Assembly: GCA_026419775.2 (NCBI GenBank)
Contig: JAOPGA020000612.1
Span: forward strand, 1 to 31,997
From: Acrasis kona
Taxonomy: Eukaryota > Heterolobosea > Eutetramitea > Acrasida > Acrasidae
DNA: 31,997 bases
Direction: 5' to 3'
In this document: one piece after another, positions 18,120-30,491 of the stretch
Layout of the letters: each line of letters opens with the position of its first letter
How positions within the stretch are numbered: the first letter of the stretch is position 1
Notes under the pieces: generated by a model
What the model was told of the DNA's origin: nothing
The model's input: only the letters and a program-made list of their open reading frames with translations
Database searches by the model: none
Program-made: the position numbers and the translations under genes

Positions 18120-20031
18120 ATGGCATCGAAATCGGAATGTTATTGTAAAGCTTTGAGCGCTCAAGTTGTTTTTGGGTGAGTAAATGGTAGTTGATGCATT
18201 GCTCAGCGAAGAGTTCGAACTCTTGGAAGATATTGAGTATTCTGAAGTATTGTGTTATGAAGAAGCATACGATATTGTGGACCATGCATTGGAAGTCATA
18301 CAGGACAGATATTACGATGAAAAGTGCATTCCATACACCGTGAATAGCGTAACAGAACAAATGTTCACCATGTTAGACGTAAATTAGTAACATCATCTTT
18401 CTAAAATTTGTGTAGTATGTGTTCATGCCAAGAGATGTAGGTGAAAGCCCGAATTCAATGGTGGACCCCACTTGGGTTCCTGATGAAGGTATACTTGTTC
18501 AATCTTTCCCACTAATTAATTTCAGAACCGCCCTTGATCCCATTGGATTCTTGGTCAAGAGGAACTATACCCGTTAGGCCCAAAGTAATTCAACCAGAAA
18601 TTCTTACCGCTCGTTCCGTAATTTCGTCTCAATCCAAACAAAGTTCAGTAAGAAAACAAAAGAGTTACGAAGATAAAGTCTTTTCCCCGAAATATGCAAA
18701 ACAAAACAATTTACTTTCCCCCATCACGAATGATAAATTGGACAGCACGACAAATTCCGACTCGAACAAAACTCTAAAAAGCACAACCAAATCCGAACCC
18801 AAAAAGGCAAACTCGAGTCAAGTAATGGTAAGGCTAATACCATTCTACACTTTTAACCAAATCACAGAAGAAAAAAGAAGCAACAAAAACAAGCGTTCAA
18901 GATGAAGAAAAAGCAAGGAGACAACAAAAGGATTTGGAAGAAAAGGCAAGCTTAGAAAAGATCAAATTCGCACTACGAGGTAAAGACTACACATATGACT
19001 CTGGCGAAATCATAATCATCAACAAATTGGATGCTTCAAAGCTACCTAGCAATAGCATCAAAATGAAATACAACATTAACAATACAAACTTGAACGAAGT
19101 GCCGCAAGAGAACAATGAACAATCTAGAGTGAGCTCTAGAAGCGAGGCACGTCCTCGTCACAAACCTGAACCACAGGGTAGCGCTAGATCCAAAACCAAA
19201 CAAAATAATCAGTACATTACCGATATAGCTCCTCCTTATCCCATGGTGGATAAAGTAGTGCCAGCTCAAGGCGTAACTATCAAGGATGGCAAAAAGGTTG
19301 TCAAAGGAGCTCCATTGGAAATCGATAAGACATTAACTAAAAACTATAGAGCTCAACAACAAGCTAAGCTCAATCAAATCCAAGCTCAAAGCAATTCCAA
19401 CAATGCTGCATCAGCTGCTTTATCAGAGAAGAAGGCATTTATACCTAGATCAAAGGATCCGGAGCAGCCAGCTGTAGCTCCAGCGCCTAAACCTCCCACC
19501 GAGAAGATTCCTCTGGGAGTTGCTCAGAGAATGAACTCTCAGTTGAATTTGGAAATTCCAAAGCAAATCAAAGAAGAACAAAAGAAGAATTTCAAGAAGG
19601 AGAGCATGATGAATCAAATAGTAGAAGAGGATAACAATGGAGTCGAACAAGCTGAAGAAGAGGAGGAGCCTCCTAGACCTATTGCTCCTCAGCCACCAGC
19701 AGCTAGCTGGGATAGAAAATTAATCAGAAAAGGAGAGCTAAATAAAAAGATTAGGATCAGAGAGCAGCAGTATATTAGGAGGGAACGTACTCAACCTGTT
19801 TTGGAAGGTAATACTTCGCCCAGTAAAGTGGATGAAGAAGCTGAAGAGAACGCGTCCACGGATGGCGATTCGCAGGGCAGTCCAAGAAGCGCACGTGGGG
19901 CGAGAAGTAGTTTTAATTCAGAAGATTTCCAAGTTAATTTTGGAAGGAAGGAATCTGTACCGTCAATTTCAAAAGTTGAGAACAAGGATGTGTTCTATCA
20001 ATTTGTACAAAAAATGAAACAAAAGCAATGA
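18120..20031 (+). CDS. C2orf81: C2orf81-like (DUF4639) protein, five exons
   Basis: Exons 18120..18175, 18207..18378, 18416..18488, 18526..18827 and 18868..20031; introns of 31, 37, 37 and 40 nt; 588 residues. Only the spliced chain recreates the family core: a helix, then DEKCIPYTVNSVTEQM, FMPRDVGES, VDPTWVPDEEPP and DSWSRGTIPV. From memory this lines up with human C2orf81 (QQCIPFT, LARDEGES, EDPTWGEDEEP, DSWAQGSVPV). Each junction falls in a conserved block and keeps frame, which supports the introns. The remainder is disordered and Lys/Glu/Gln-rich, with a conserved-looking APPYPMVDKVVPAQGV segment. The function of the family is poorly known; I take it to be linked to cilia or testis, and that is inference. 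The first intron, 31 nt, is the shortest in the window. Confidence 0.77.
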
Positions 20032-20295
20032 AATGCTTGAAATGTTTTTGTAATTATTTTTGTTTTGACGCCACAATGTAACATTAATGATGGTCATAAT
20101 TTATTTACTACAAACAATAAGTATATCAGAAAAGTTATTAACTCTCTTCACTCCATAAACACCACCCAGCATTGTGGCAAGCATACCTTGTCTCGAACCG
20201 GGTTGATAATTACAACAAGTTTCTTTTGACTTTTGACGAGTGAATTGTGAATAAAAACACATTTCGAAACTTCAAAATTAGATTGTATTTATTTT

Positions 20296-20981
20296 TTAGT
20301 GGCTTGGTAGTTCTTCATGATGTACAAATTCACCCAAGTTCTTCAGTATGGATGGAGCCATTGGTGTTTCCGAAAACCTCCAAATTACGTCAGCTAAATT
20401 TACAAGTACAGCAGCCTCCACCTCATAAAATAAATCGTCGTCCAGCGGCGTTATCATAATGGACAAGCCCTTCATCCGTTCAATAATAGCATTGACTCTA
20501 TTTCGAACTTCGTAATCAATGTTAACTGTTTTCTCCGATTCATCCAGAAGAAACTTATCAACAATTTCAATTGCCTTTACTTTCCTTCCTATTTATTTGT
20601 GAGATATAATTAGTGAGATGACGAACCATTTGTAACGTCGGACATTTTTTTATAGTACTGAATGTCATCAAATAGGAGAACATTCTCTTCGGAATAATCT
20701 GTTCGTGAGAACTCTAGCACTAAATCATGTATTTCTGTGTTACACATGATTTTGGAAATTAATGTTTCGTTAGTCCTCGGATCTTTGTTTTCCTCATCTT
20801 CTTTTTTAAGCTTGTTAAGTTCTGAGGAAACACCCTTCACCCTCTTTTTTATTACATCTAGCATGGGAGCACTAATCTCTTGCGGTGAACTGCTGGTGCT
20901 TAAAGGTAGAGATGGTCGTCTTTTAAAGCTCGCAATCCAGGAGAAGGATCGCTTGTTCCCCGGAGTGCTTGGCTTGCTCAT
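20296..20981 (-). CDS. RGS domain protein (G-protein signalling regulator)
   Basis: Two exons, 20981..20627 and 20588..20296, joined over a 38-nt intron (GTTCGT...AATAG); 215 residues. The second exon is not apparent without the splice. A basic Ser/Pro-rich N-terminus (about 1-65) leads into an RGS box at about 71-195: TLISKIMCNTEIHDLVLEF, the hallmark SEENVLLFDDI with Glu99-Asn100 in the position that contacts G-alpha, then (after the splice) IVDKFLLDES and VNIDYEVRNR. RGS boxes speed GTP hydrolysis by G-alpha subunits. There is no DEP, GGL or membrane segment, so it is a small stand-alone RGS. The donor GTTCGT is off-consensus but frame and motif continuity are clear. Confidence 0.85.
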
Positions 20982-21192
20982 GTGTATTTAGGATTAGTTT
21001 CCTATGATGTTGATTTTTTTAGTTATTGATAGTTATAGTAGTTTTTTCTTGACATGTTTGATGCATGATTATCTATTTGTGTTTTAATTAAATTACAACA
21101 AACGTGAACATTGACCATATATTGGTCTGGTTATGAGCAGTTTAATTGTTGGGGTGAAGGATAGGTCGAAGAAATGAGCAAAAGTCATGTGA

Positions 21193-21214
21193 ATTCACCC
21201 TTTTAGGTGAATTT
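21193..21214. repeat. perfect inverted repeat just upstream of PEX11
   Basis: AATTCACC and GGTGAATT, 8 bp each, around a 6-nt loop. It ends 25 bp before the PEX11 ATG, in the divergent RGS/PEX11 region. It could be a dyad transcription-factor site or a small 5'-leader hairpin. No function is shown. Confidence 0.6.
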
Positions 21215-21239
21215 TTACGTATTTTACAATAATTTTTGC

Positions 21240-22089
21240 ATGTCTTCCGATGTTGGGTTCATCCAGTTCGCATCGAAGCTTGCCTCCTACCAAGTATTTC
21301 TAAAATTTTAAAATACTAAATTTAGAATAGGAAGTTACCTCATCACGAGATAGGTTCGCAAAGTTAACCCAATACGCATTAAAAGTTGTCGGTCATGTCA
21401 TTTTAAAAAGAATAGAAAGCCTCAACACGCAGCCCATACAAGTGTTGCCAAAAAATCCCAGTCTTACAGAGCTCGAATCCTTATCAAAAACCGTTTCATT
21501 AATGGAGAATGAAGTATCAATGTCGCGAAAAGTATTCGGCTTTCTTCGGTTTCTCACTGGATATGTATCTTTATACGAATTTATACAAAAANTAAACAGG
21601 ATGCAACGAGTCAAAATAAAACAAAAGCCTGAACACATTACACCTACAGAAACTCTAGGTGTAGTATCAAAAGTACTTTTGGCCAACGTCAATTTACTCG
21701 ATAGTCTAAATTGGATGTCCAAAGTTGGTATTTTGTTCGACCCTAAAAGCATAAATAACAGTCAAGATAAGTCAAGGGTACAGAGAATGCTGATGCGAAT
21801 GTTCAATAATGGTAGAAGTGCCGATTATGGACGGAAGGGTTGTTGGTTGTGGCTGTTTGCAATCATCACCAATATAACAATAGACATTATCGATTATTCA
21901 AATGTAAATCACAAGGACGCCGACCTGGCAAAACAAAAAAAGAGAAAGTTCATTTTGAACTGCATCAAAAATAGTTGTGATCTAAACATAGCCATGACCG
22001 GAGTTGACCTTTTAAAATGGAACAAGGGTGTGACAGGATCTCTCGGCTGCTTGGTTACATTGATTAGCTTATGGGAGACATGGAAGTAG
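21240..22089 (+). CDS. PEX11: peroxisomal membrane biogenesis protein PEX11
   Basis: Two exons, 21240..21293 and 21331..22089, across a 37-nt intron (GTATTT...AATAG); 270 residues. The splice joins MSSDVGFIQFASKLASYQ to EVTSSRDRFAKLTQYAL, recreating the PEX11 N-terminal amphipathic helix pattern (f..k..grDr..rl.QY). It continues with SRKVFGFLRFLTGY, a hydrophobic segment near 190-208, and the typical C-terminus (GVTGSLGCLVTLISLWETW). PEX11 remodels and elongates peroxisomal membranes before fission. One base is unresolved (N at 21592, residue 106); every reading of that codon (NTA) is Leu, Ile or Val, so the frame is safe. Its stop lies 30 bp from the convergent MAP-kinase stop. Confidence 0.87.
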
Positions 22090-22102
22090 AGAGACAAGTT
22101 TC

Positions 22103-22108
22103 AATAAA
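22103..22108 (+). terminator. AATAAA poly(A) signal of PEX11
   Basis: AATAAA 14 nt after the PEX11 stop and 12 nt before the stop of the convergent kinase gene. A transcript cleaved about 15-30 nt further on would run antisense into the kinase coding end. Confidence 0.4.
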
Positions 22109-22119
22109 AAGTAAACACT

Positions 22120-23758
<1,639 letters not shown>

Positions 23759-23883
23759 CTAACAGCCCCGTTTTGATTTCGTCAGGATTGTAAATAGTAT
23801 TAAACATGAAACATTCTTCAAGGAGTTTTTGAAAATGCTTACGTGAATGAATATCAGAAAATTTGAATATATTTAAACAAAGC

Positions 23884-24759
23884 ATGCCTACCTATGTTAC
23901 TTCAAATATCGAAATAGAACAAGTTCTTAGTCATTCTGATTTACCGCTTTTTTGTAAGTTACGAGGATGATCAAGAAACCTGCTGTAGGTGCTGGACTGA
24001 AAAATGACAAAGCTCCAGTTGTGACCAAGACTGCTGTAAAACCGAAAGTGGCATCAACATCAAAATCAACGACGCCGACGACGACAACTCCTAAAACACC
24101 AACCTCCTCTCAGGCACCCTCCGGCCCGAAAGTTCAACCAAAGATCAGCAGTCGGTTAGATCCTCATAAAACATCCAATCCTTTCACTGCAAAGAACAAA
24201 CACAAAACGTGAATAATGTCATCTTGAATTTTATTTTTAATAATTTAGTACTTTTGGTCGTGTTTACGATGCTGGCGAGATACCGTGTAGGATTCAACAC
24301 TCTACAGCAAAAATGTATTTACAATGGAACCCAGAGATTTGCGAAGTAGATTATGAATATCTGCTCCCACTTGCGGCAGAAGGTATTAGAGAGACAACCC
24401 ATCCCTATGTTGTAATAGCGAGGCTAGCTTATAAAGAAATGTGTCTAGCGGAGGGTGCAAGAGAGAAAGTAGTACCAATAGTTCCAAAGTTGATACCTCC
24501 CATCAGAATGGCACTTCAATCTACCGATCCATCTATTTTCGATTTTGCTCTGGAGGCAATAGAGCTTCTTGCCACGGCCTCAGGTGATGCCATTAGCGAG
24601 CATTTAAATGTTCTTCTTATACCCATAAATAAGAAATGCTTTGATAAAAAGTATGCAGATAGGATACACAATCTGCTCATTCATATTGAGGAATGTGCTG
24701 GTCCACAGGTGGTGAAGCTTATTAAGGCCAAGGTTCCCACTTACAGACCCGTATGCTAA
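23884..24759 (+). CDS. PACRGL: PACRG-like protein (PACRGL)
   Basis: Preferred model: exons 23884..23953, 23989..24208 and 24249..24759; introns of 35 and 40 nt; 266 residues. The second splice is secure because it links SSRLDPHKTSNPF to TFGRVYDAGEIPCRIQHSTAK, which is the conserved PACRGL order. The first is likely: GTAAGT donor, TGTAG acceptor, frame kept. If it is not used, the ATG at 23967 inside that intron gives a 250-residue form with a different N-terminus. The C-terminal 165 residues are the all-helical PACRG/ParcG fold (LLPLAAEGIRETTHPY, IVPKLIPPIRMAL, end KVPTY). PACRG relatives sit in ciliary doublet microtubules; PACRGL's own role is less clear. The N-terminus is Thr/Pro/Lys-rich and disordered. 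Confidence 0.88.
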
Positions 24760-25208
24760 TGCTTGTATTGTATTCATTAAATATCTGTTCAATATGACAA
24801 ATTGACTTTATCGCGAGCAGTGTACTTTTTACACTTTGTCACTATCGGGTTTAAACTACTATATATTGTTGCACTTGCCACATCCAACTCCTTTTGCACA
24901 TAAAGATGAATGCAAAAAAGAACATTTCACCCTTTTGTAAAACCGATCGCCTAGAATATTATTATCTACCTGGTTAGATCAAGTCCAAGTACTGTTGAAT
25001 ATAGATCGCCCATAATCATACAAATATTCCATTTACAATAAAGAAACACGAGTTCACCATTAAAAAAATTTTATTCTTTGTTTGGAATTTGGTGACGTCA
25101 ATCACTGTATTTGCTTACTATCATGGTCTACATTGATACTGTTGATAAACGTACTTTATAAATTCCTATACAAAGGAAAGGGTTCGAATGTAGAAGGCCA
25201 ATAAAAAT
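24760..25208. other. convergent intergenic region, no gene seen
   Basis: 449 bp between the PACRGL stop (+) and the WYL-like stop (-). It has AT-rich stretches, and an ATTAAA lies 14-19 nt past the PACRGL stop (24774-24779). A B-box-like GGTTCGAATG near 25179 is not part of a tRNA fold. Nothing else is supported. Confidence 0.4.
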
Positions 25209-25439
25209 TTATTCTTCCACAAAACTAAACTCGATCACGTCGTTCGCCGCGAAATCTCTGATGCCGTTTCTCTCGTGACAGTGTGCTTTGATGAACTGTT
25301 GGTGCCCAGAGTGATACTCGGTTTCGCCTTCAAATGTGGAAACCACAGTGATTTTTCTTTTCTCTACGATACCTCTATAGTTTTTATATAGGATATTGAA
25401 CGTTTTTCCAATAAGTACTGTTGGTTGTTTTCTCATCAC
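25209..25439 (-). CDS. small standalone WYL-like domain protein
   Basis: Intronless, 76 residues, starting MMRKQPTVLIG. The pattern (KNYRG, then KITVV, GETEYHSGHQQFIKAHC, and IRDFAANDVIEF) closely follows a small single-domain protein common in bacteria and their phages (Y.NyRGe...R.I.P....G.TEwHp..Qwll.Ayd.ekg..RdFAl.DI), related to WYL ligand-binding domains. WYL domains usually sit in transcription or defence regulators and sense small ligands or nucleic acid. The domain fills the whole protein. Its codon use and A+T content resemble the neighbours. Bacterial origin by transfer is likely but rests on motif memory. Function in a eukaryote is unknown. Confidence 0.6.
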   Translation of the reverse strand: MMRKQPTVLIGKTFNILYKNYRGIVEKRKITVVSTFEGETEYHSGHQQFIKAHCHERNGIRDFAANDVIEFSFVEE

Positions 25440-26338
25440 TTTGTTTTAACGTTTTAATTTCTAGAATTTGGCGCGTATTCTAATACGATTTTAAATAGGA
25501 TTGATGATTACAATAAGTAAGTTTTTTTTAAACAGAATTGATGATTACAGTTGCAGACATCCACACAGTGATTGAATGAAAGTAACTATCCAATAGGAAC
25601 TCACTCAACCGACGACGTGTTGAGGCTGATGCAAGAGCATGACAATACGGCGAGTTAATGCCATAAGGGATAGATTACTGGCATGTACTAAAATACAAAA
25701 TAAATTTATCTCATCAAGTGCAGAATACATTTTTCCAAACCGCCATCTGCAGAGACATTAAAATTGTTGTTTAAGATTCATTTTGTTGAAGTTCTTGTTC
25801 TTGTTGTTAAACATATTTAACATTTTCAGCATGTTGATCGATGGTTAAACCATTTTAATATTTTCAACATAATCAACTTATTTAAAATGTTGAAGAAAAC
25901 AACCCTATTATTATAAAAGGATGTCGCATCTGTAAAAATGTTAGTGACCATCCAAACACGCGCGTACTCATTTGTTCACTGTCTTTATAAATCGGGGTGT
26001 ATGTTCTCTTCTCCTTCATTGTGCGAAGTTGACGAAATGTACTCGTAGACATTTCCTTTTTTACACTGTTTTGATGGCATGTTCAGTACCAAAAAGCAGT
26101 ACCTGTGTTGAGGAACTCCTTATGCAGTAATTGCCCGGCAATTTATATCCAATAGCACACCAACACGGAAGGTTATTGTTGATAGAAAGCTGATACAATA
26201 CAGAGCATAAACAGTAAAAATAAAGCTTTTCACGTCGCTCTTATATCTCTTTGACAAACAGTATCACCCTCATTGCAATTGTTCTTTTCATGTTCAATCA
26301 AACCGCCTTACAAAAATAATCGGTCGATACAACAGAAC
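25440..26338. other. divergent 900-bp intergenic region with short direct repeats
   Basis: Between the WYL-like gene (-) and INTS6 (+). It contains a 13-bp direct repeat (ATTGATGATTACA at 25500-25512 and 25537-25549), 60-110 bp upstream of the WYL-like start, and AT-rich imperfect palindromes around 25810-25905 (for example GTTAAA...TTTAAC). No coding exon is convincing. Confidence 0.45.
25500..25549. repeat. pair of 13-bp direct repeats
   Basis: ATTGATGATTACA occurs twice, starts 37 bp apart, upstream of the WYL-like gene. A regulator-binding pair is possible; chance is also possible at this base composition. Confidence 0.5.
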
Positions 26339-29183
26339 ATGATAATTCTGTTCCTCATTGACACCAGTGCCTCTATGAATCAAAAAACAACAAATGGAAT
26401 GTCGCTTTTGGATATTTCAAAGAGTGCAGTGGAGCATTTTGTTAAGCTACGAAATAGACATAATGATAAGTGGATGCTCGTCACTTGTGGAGATGACACT
26501 GTGGGGTGGAAGGATTGCTCTAATGTGAACCAATTTCTCAAGGTAGTTAAGAACCTTGAGGCCACCAACCTCACAGAGATAGGAGTTGCTCTCAAACGCA
26601 GCTTTGATCTAATCAACATGCACAGACTAGAGACAAATAGTGACTCATACGGAATGGGCAGGTATCCGAATAGAAGTGAGCCCGCCCTGATCATACTTCT
26701 TACGGACGGTGCCAAGCTTTCGTCACCGTCTGGTGTCATGGACTCCGTTAGTTTCACTTCACTTTAAAATTAATTACATGTAGTTAGCATTACCAAATAG
26801 ACAAACACATTCCTCTGTTCTCACCCACGAACCTTTTAGATGGGACCAAAGAGTTTTTTCTGTGACACTATCCATTCCATCTTTGTCAGGAGACGCTTTA
26901 ACGTCAACAACCAATCATGTTGCCGCAATGAGTGAGGTCACAGGAGGAGGAGTACGTGTAGCCGTCAGCATGCGCACCTTAATGTCACACATGGAAGAGA
27001 TTGCAAATACACAAGCCTCTCAGCCAGGTGTCATTGTGAGTCAATAATTGCTTCCTTATTCACTCATTCATAAATAGATCAACTTCGAGGTCATCAAAAG
27101 TGTGGTGAACACTGCAAGGATTGTAACTTTTGCAGGACCACATACTCTAGTACATACACAACCTAACCAACAGGTTGGATTCTGGCCCATACCAGAAGCA
27201 TACCTTCCAAGCAATAATGTTCCTTCACTAGTAAGTTGATACATTCACTCTCCTCTAACCCAAACAGCAAATAAGATTTGCTCACCCCACCATTCATCTA
27301 GTAGAGACGCCAGTTGACTATTTGAGCATTCTTCAAAACAACAAATTTCCTTGCTTTGACACTTTTGAAATTGACTCCAAAACACCACTCTACCAATACT
27401 TGGTCGGAAGTGTGAATACATATCTATGCTACATACAAGGAAGCAAAGGAGTGCCAGCATCGTATGGAGATTCATTTGGTTTCGTCAAAAAGGTTGGTTA
27501 CTTTGATTTGTGATTACATCATCTCACAACAGGTCATCATGAACGACGACAAGATTAGAGTATTCATGTACCTACTACCATATAACTTTCCTCGCTTCTT
27601 CACCTTTTTTGATGAGATCAAGGCAACAAAAACAGCATCACAGGCATGGAAGAATAACTTTGAAAAGTACTTACGTGACATTCCGCCCTATTATGTGGCT
27701 CCATTACGTTCTCATTGGAAACGCTACAACTTACCTCCAATATTTCCAGACACTGCAGACATTCAGCTATACAACATTGAGTCACACCTTAAAAGATTGA
27801 AAAAGGCTGAAAAGGCTGAAAATGAAACCAATGTTAATGTGAAGAGAGTGGCTGCACCAGTCATTGCCTCTACCATGGAAGCTGCAGTCGAACATGATGT
27901 ACAAGAAGTCGAACAAGATGCAAACGGATCCAAACTGGTTCAAGAAGTGGTTGTGAACAAGAATCCATTCGACATTGATCGCAGTAGTTTGTTGATCCAA
28001 CTCAATAACATGAGCTTCCATCTCTTCGGTAAGATTTCACTTGCATATCGTTTATTAATACATGACAGGTACATCACGTGACATGATGAATATGATACCC
28101 AGCAGCAACAACAATAGTAGTCAACAAAGCATCAACGAACAAGTCAACAACATTTCCAAACAAGAAATTGCAAAACATTCCGTACCCATATCACAGATGG
28201 GCAACTTTGAACAAGTGCTCAACAAGAAACAAACATTGAGAGATCCGCTCAGCGATCCCTATTCAACGCCTCATCGCTTTGGATCTCCATTTCAAAAGAA
28301 GAAGAAGAGAAGGAGCAGTAGAAGCAGCACGCCGACCAGCGACATGTTGAAGGATCATAATGAGAAAAACATTGTGGACGAAAGTAGTAATTCTGGACAA
28401 CAAGGATTAAATGCGAATGAAAAAGTGACCAAGAGTGAGAGTTCGGATAATGAAGTTTTTTTGGGAGATGAAATGGACATTATAGAGAGACAAGAACTTC
28501 ACTTTTTTAATAACCAACAACCATCTTCGGTTGATTCTAATGTATCTGGTCCTAGGCAGGATCTTGTTGTAAATGATAGTGGTTTGGTTCATGTTGATAA
28601 TGCATCTCCAATTTCTTCTTCTTCAACTTTTCAATCTGTTGATTCTGAAAGTACGGTGAATACTGTGCCTGAAGAGAATGTATCATTGATAGTTTCCAAC
28701 GGACCTGATGTGAGTGTTGCTCCTGATGTCGAACAGAGTGGCATCACTACCGGTCAAGATTTGGTCGTGAATACGAGGGTACCTGTAGAAAGAAAGACTC
28801 CAAGTAAACTTGTTCAAAATTGTATAAATTGTGTAAAAGAAATGGTCATGGTAAACCATGCACCCGTCCATCAACTTGTCAATGCACCTGAAAATGTACT
28901 TGTCCACATGTATCAGCGTTCTTGTGAACTAAAATCTCCAAGACGAGATATGGCCCAGTTGCACCGAATGATACGTAGTTCTGGTATATCTAGTTTAGGC
29001 AAGAGAAAGAGACAAGGCGAAGATGAGGAGATTGCAAGTGTTATGGGGATGTTGGATGAAATGGAATTTTTGAATGCAAATGTTGAAAAAAAATATGTAG
29101 AGCGCTTGATTAGCACTGCAGTAGAATTCAAAAAGAAGAAACTTACTGATAAATTAAAGGAATATAGTCTGACTTTGTTATAA
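26339..29183 (+). CDS. INTS6: Integrator complex subunit 6
   Basis: Six exons: 26339..26746, 26784..27035, 27078..27230, 27268..27492, 27533..28028 and 28069..29183; introns of 37, 42, 37, 40 and 40 nt; 882 residues, close to the human length. Exon 1 is the VWA domain with its metal site D8-T-S10-A-S12 (IDTSASMNQ) and the YGMGRYP / LTDGAKLSSPSGV blocks. Later exons give EPFRWDQRVFSVTL, SEVTGGGVRV, GFWPIPEAYLP, YLLPYNFPRF and DIPPYYVAPLR, then HSVPISQMGNFEQ and, at about 790-882, the conserved C-terminal helical domain (VEKKYVERLI...). INTS6 links Integrator to PP2A to dephosphorylate paused RNA polymerase II; Integrator also processes snRNAs. The 300-residue Ser/Asn-rich linker before the C-terminal domain is disordered. 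Confidence 0.93.
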
Positions 29184-30491
29184 AACAGTCCCTAGTAATG
29201 CTATGGGGGTTATTAATTTAAAATCGAAATAAAATTGAATCAAATTCGAAACGGTAGTTCGGTTTTGTACTGATTTCGCACTGATATGTTATCAATATTC
29301 CTTCTAAAGTTGTTGTAATCATTTTCGAAGTTCATCTGAATAAAAATTGAATCAAAAATGAAACATAATCGATTTATCGTCGATTTTTTCTCTACTCACA
29401 GTACATAAATATTCAATTGTTAACTAATGCTATATACATATATTTTGTATGAAATATTGCATTTTTATCCATTTATTTTCAATCAATAATCAGTTATAAG
29501 TGCATTTTTCCTCCAAGTGTTGTCAATAGTTAATTGATAAAGAAGTAATTGCTAATCAATTCATAATCTATTGATCGTACTATGTTGGCTAAAAATATTG
29601 GGCAAATGGACTAATGCTGTCCGTTTTTCAATTATATAAAGCAAACAGTAAGTTTTAAAGATAATGTGATTTATTATAATTGAATGTCAGTTGTATACAC
29701 AAATGATTGAAATACTCAAGTGTTATTTGGCTACTATTAACGAGAGTAAGTTGAATCCATTTACTTTTTCCTGCGAAAGAAACTATTAAGCTATCTCTAT
29801 AAATGTCCAACCTAACAACCTGCTTCCTTGTTTTTTTATCATCCTTGAACAAGCGACGTACAACCATGTACTAAAATTGTTAATGGTGGTTAAGCATAAC
29901 AAATTAATACCTTTCAGTTGATATGATTGGGCCTCCACTCTGCATTTTATCTAATTTGTAACAGTTATCCAACGAGGGTCTAGTATAAGTAAGAAAATAA
30001 ATTTTCAAATGTTGATGCATACCTAACTCGTTTGTAAAGCTTTACTCAGCAAGATCTTGATATCTGGTCAGTTAGTAATCAGCTAAAGAGAATGGTGTTC
30101 TGCTTACTTGTGGACATTTATGATGTTTTTGATTATTATTAAATACAAAGTGATCGCGGCAAATTAAATTTATCATTGAGTTCAGCCAATCAAGCATCAT
30201 AACCTATTGAATTTGTTTGAACTTACAATGTATATTAGACGTGGGAGATAGGCTGCCATTGCTGCAGAATAAAAAACATCAAAGACCATCAAGTATTGCT
30301 TCCTCTTTTACAGCAGATTTTATGGATGCAATATACGGTGCATTGTATTCTTAATGATTTTAGGTAGATAGATGTAAATGTAATCAAGTACAACAAAACA
30401 GTCGTTTATAATAATTATCAATTAAATGTTTGTATTCACACTCGAAAGCTTTGTTTCATTCTTTCCCCATGAGCAGTGATTATCTGATGCG
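29184..30491. other. AT-rich gene-poor region, 1.3 kb
   Basis: Lies between the convergent INTS6 (+) and SAM-domain (-) genes. An imperfect ~27-nt direct repeat (CGAAATAAAATTGAATCAAA at 29225, and a diverged copy near 29337) is seen. A 70-codon minus-strand frame (29867 to 29655) exists, with an intron-like 40-nt GT...AG segment just upstream, but no frame continues cleanly across it, so I do not call a gene. Nothing else is supported. Confidence 0.4.

Noticed and set aside
25170-25200. B-box-like GGTTCGAATG
   Set aside because: Flanks do not form a T-stem and there is no A-box at a proper distance upstream.
29655-29867. 70-codon minus-strand frame
   Set aside because: No homology, and the upstream splice option leads to a different frame that soon stops.
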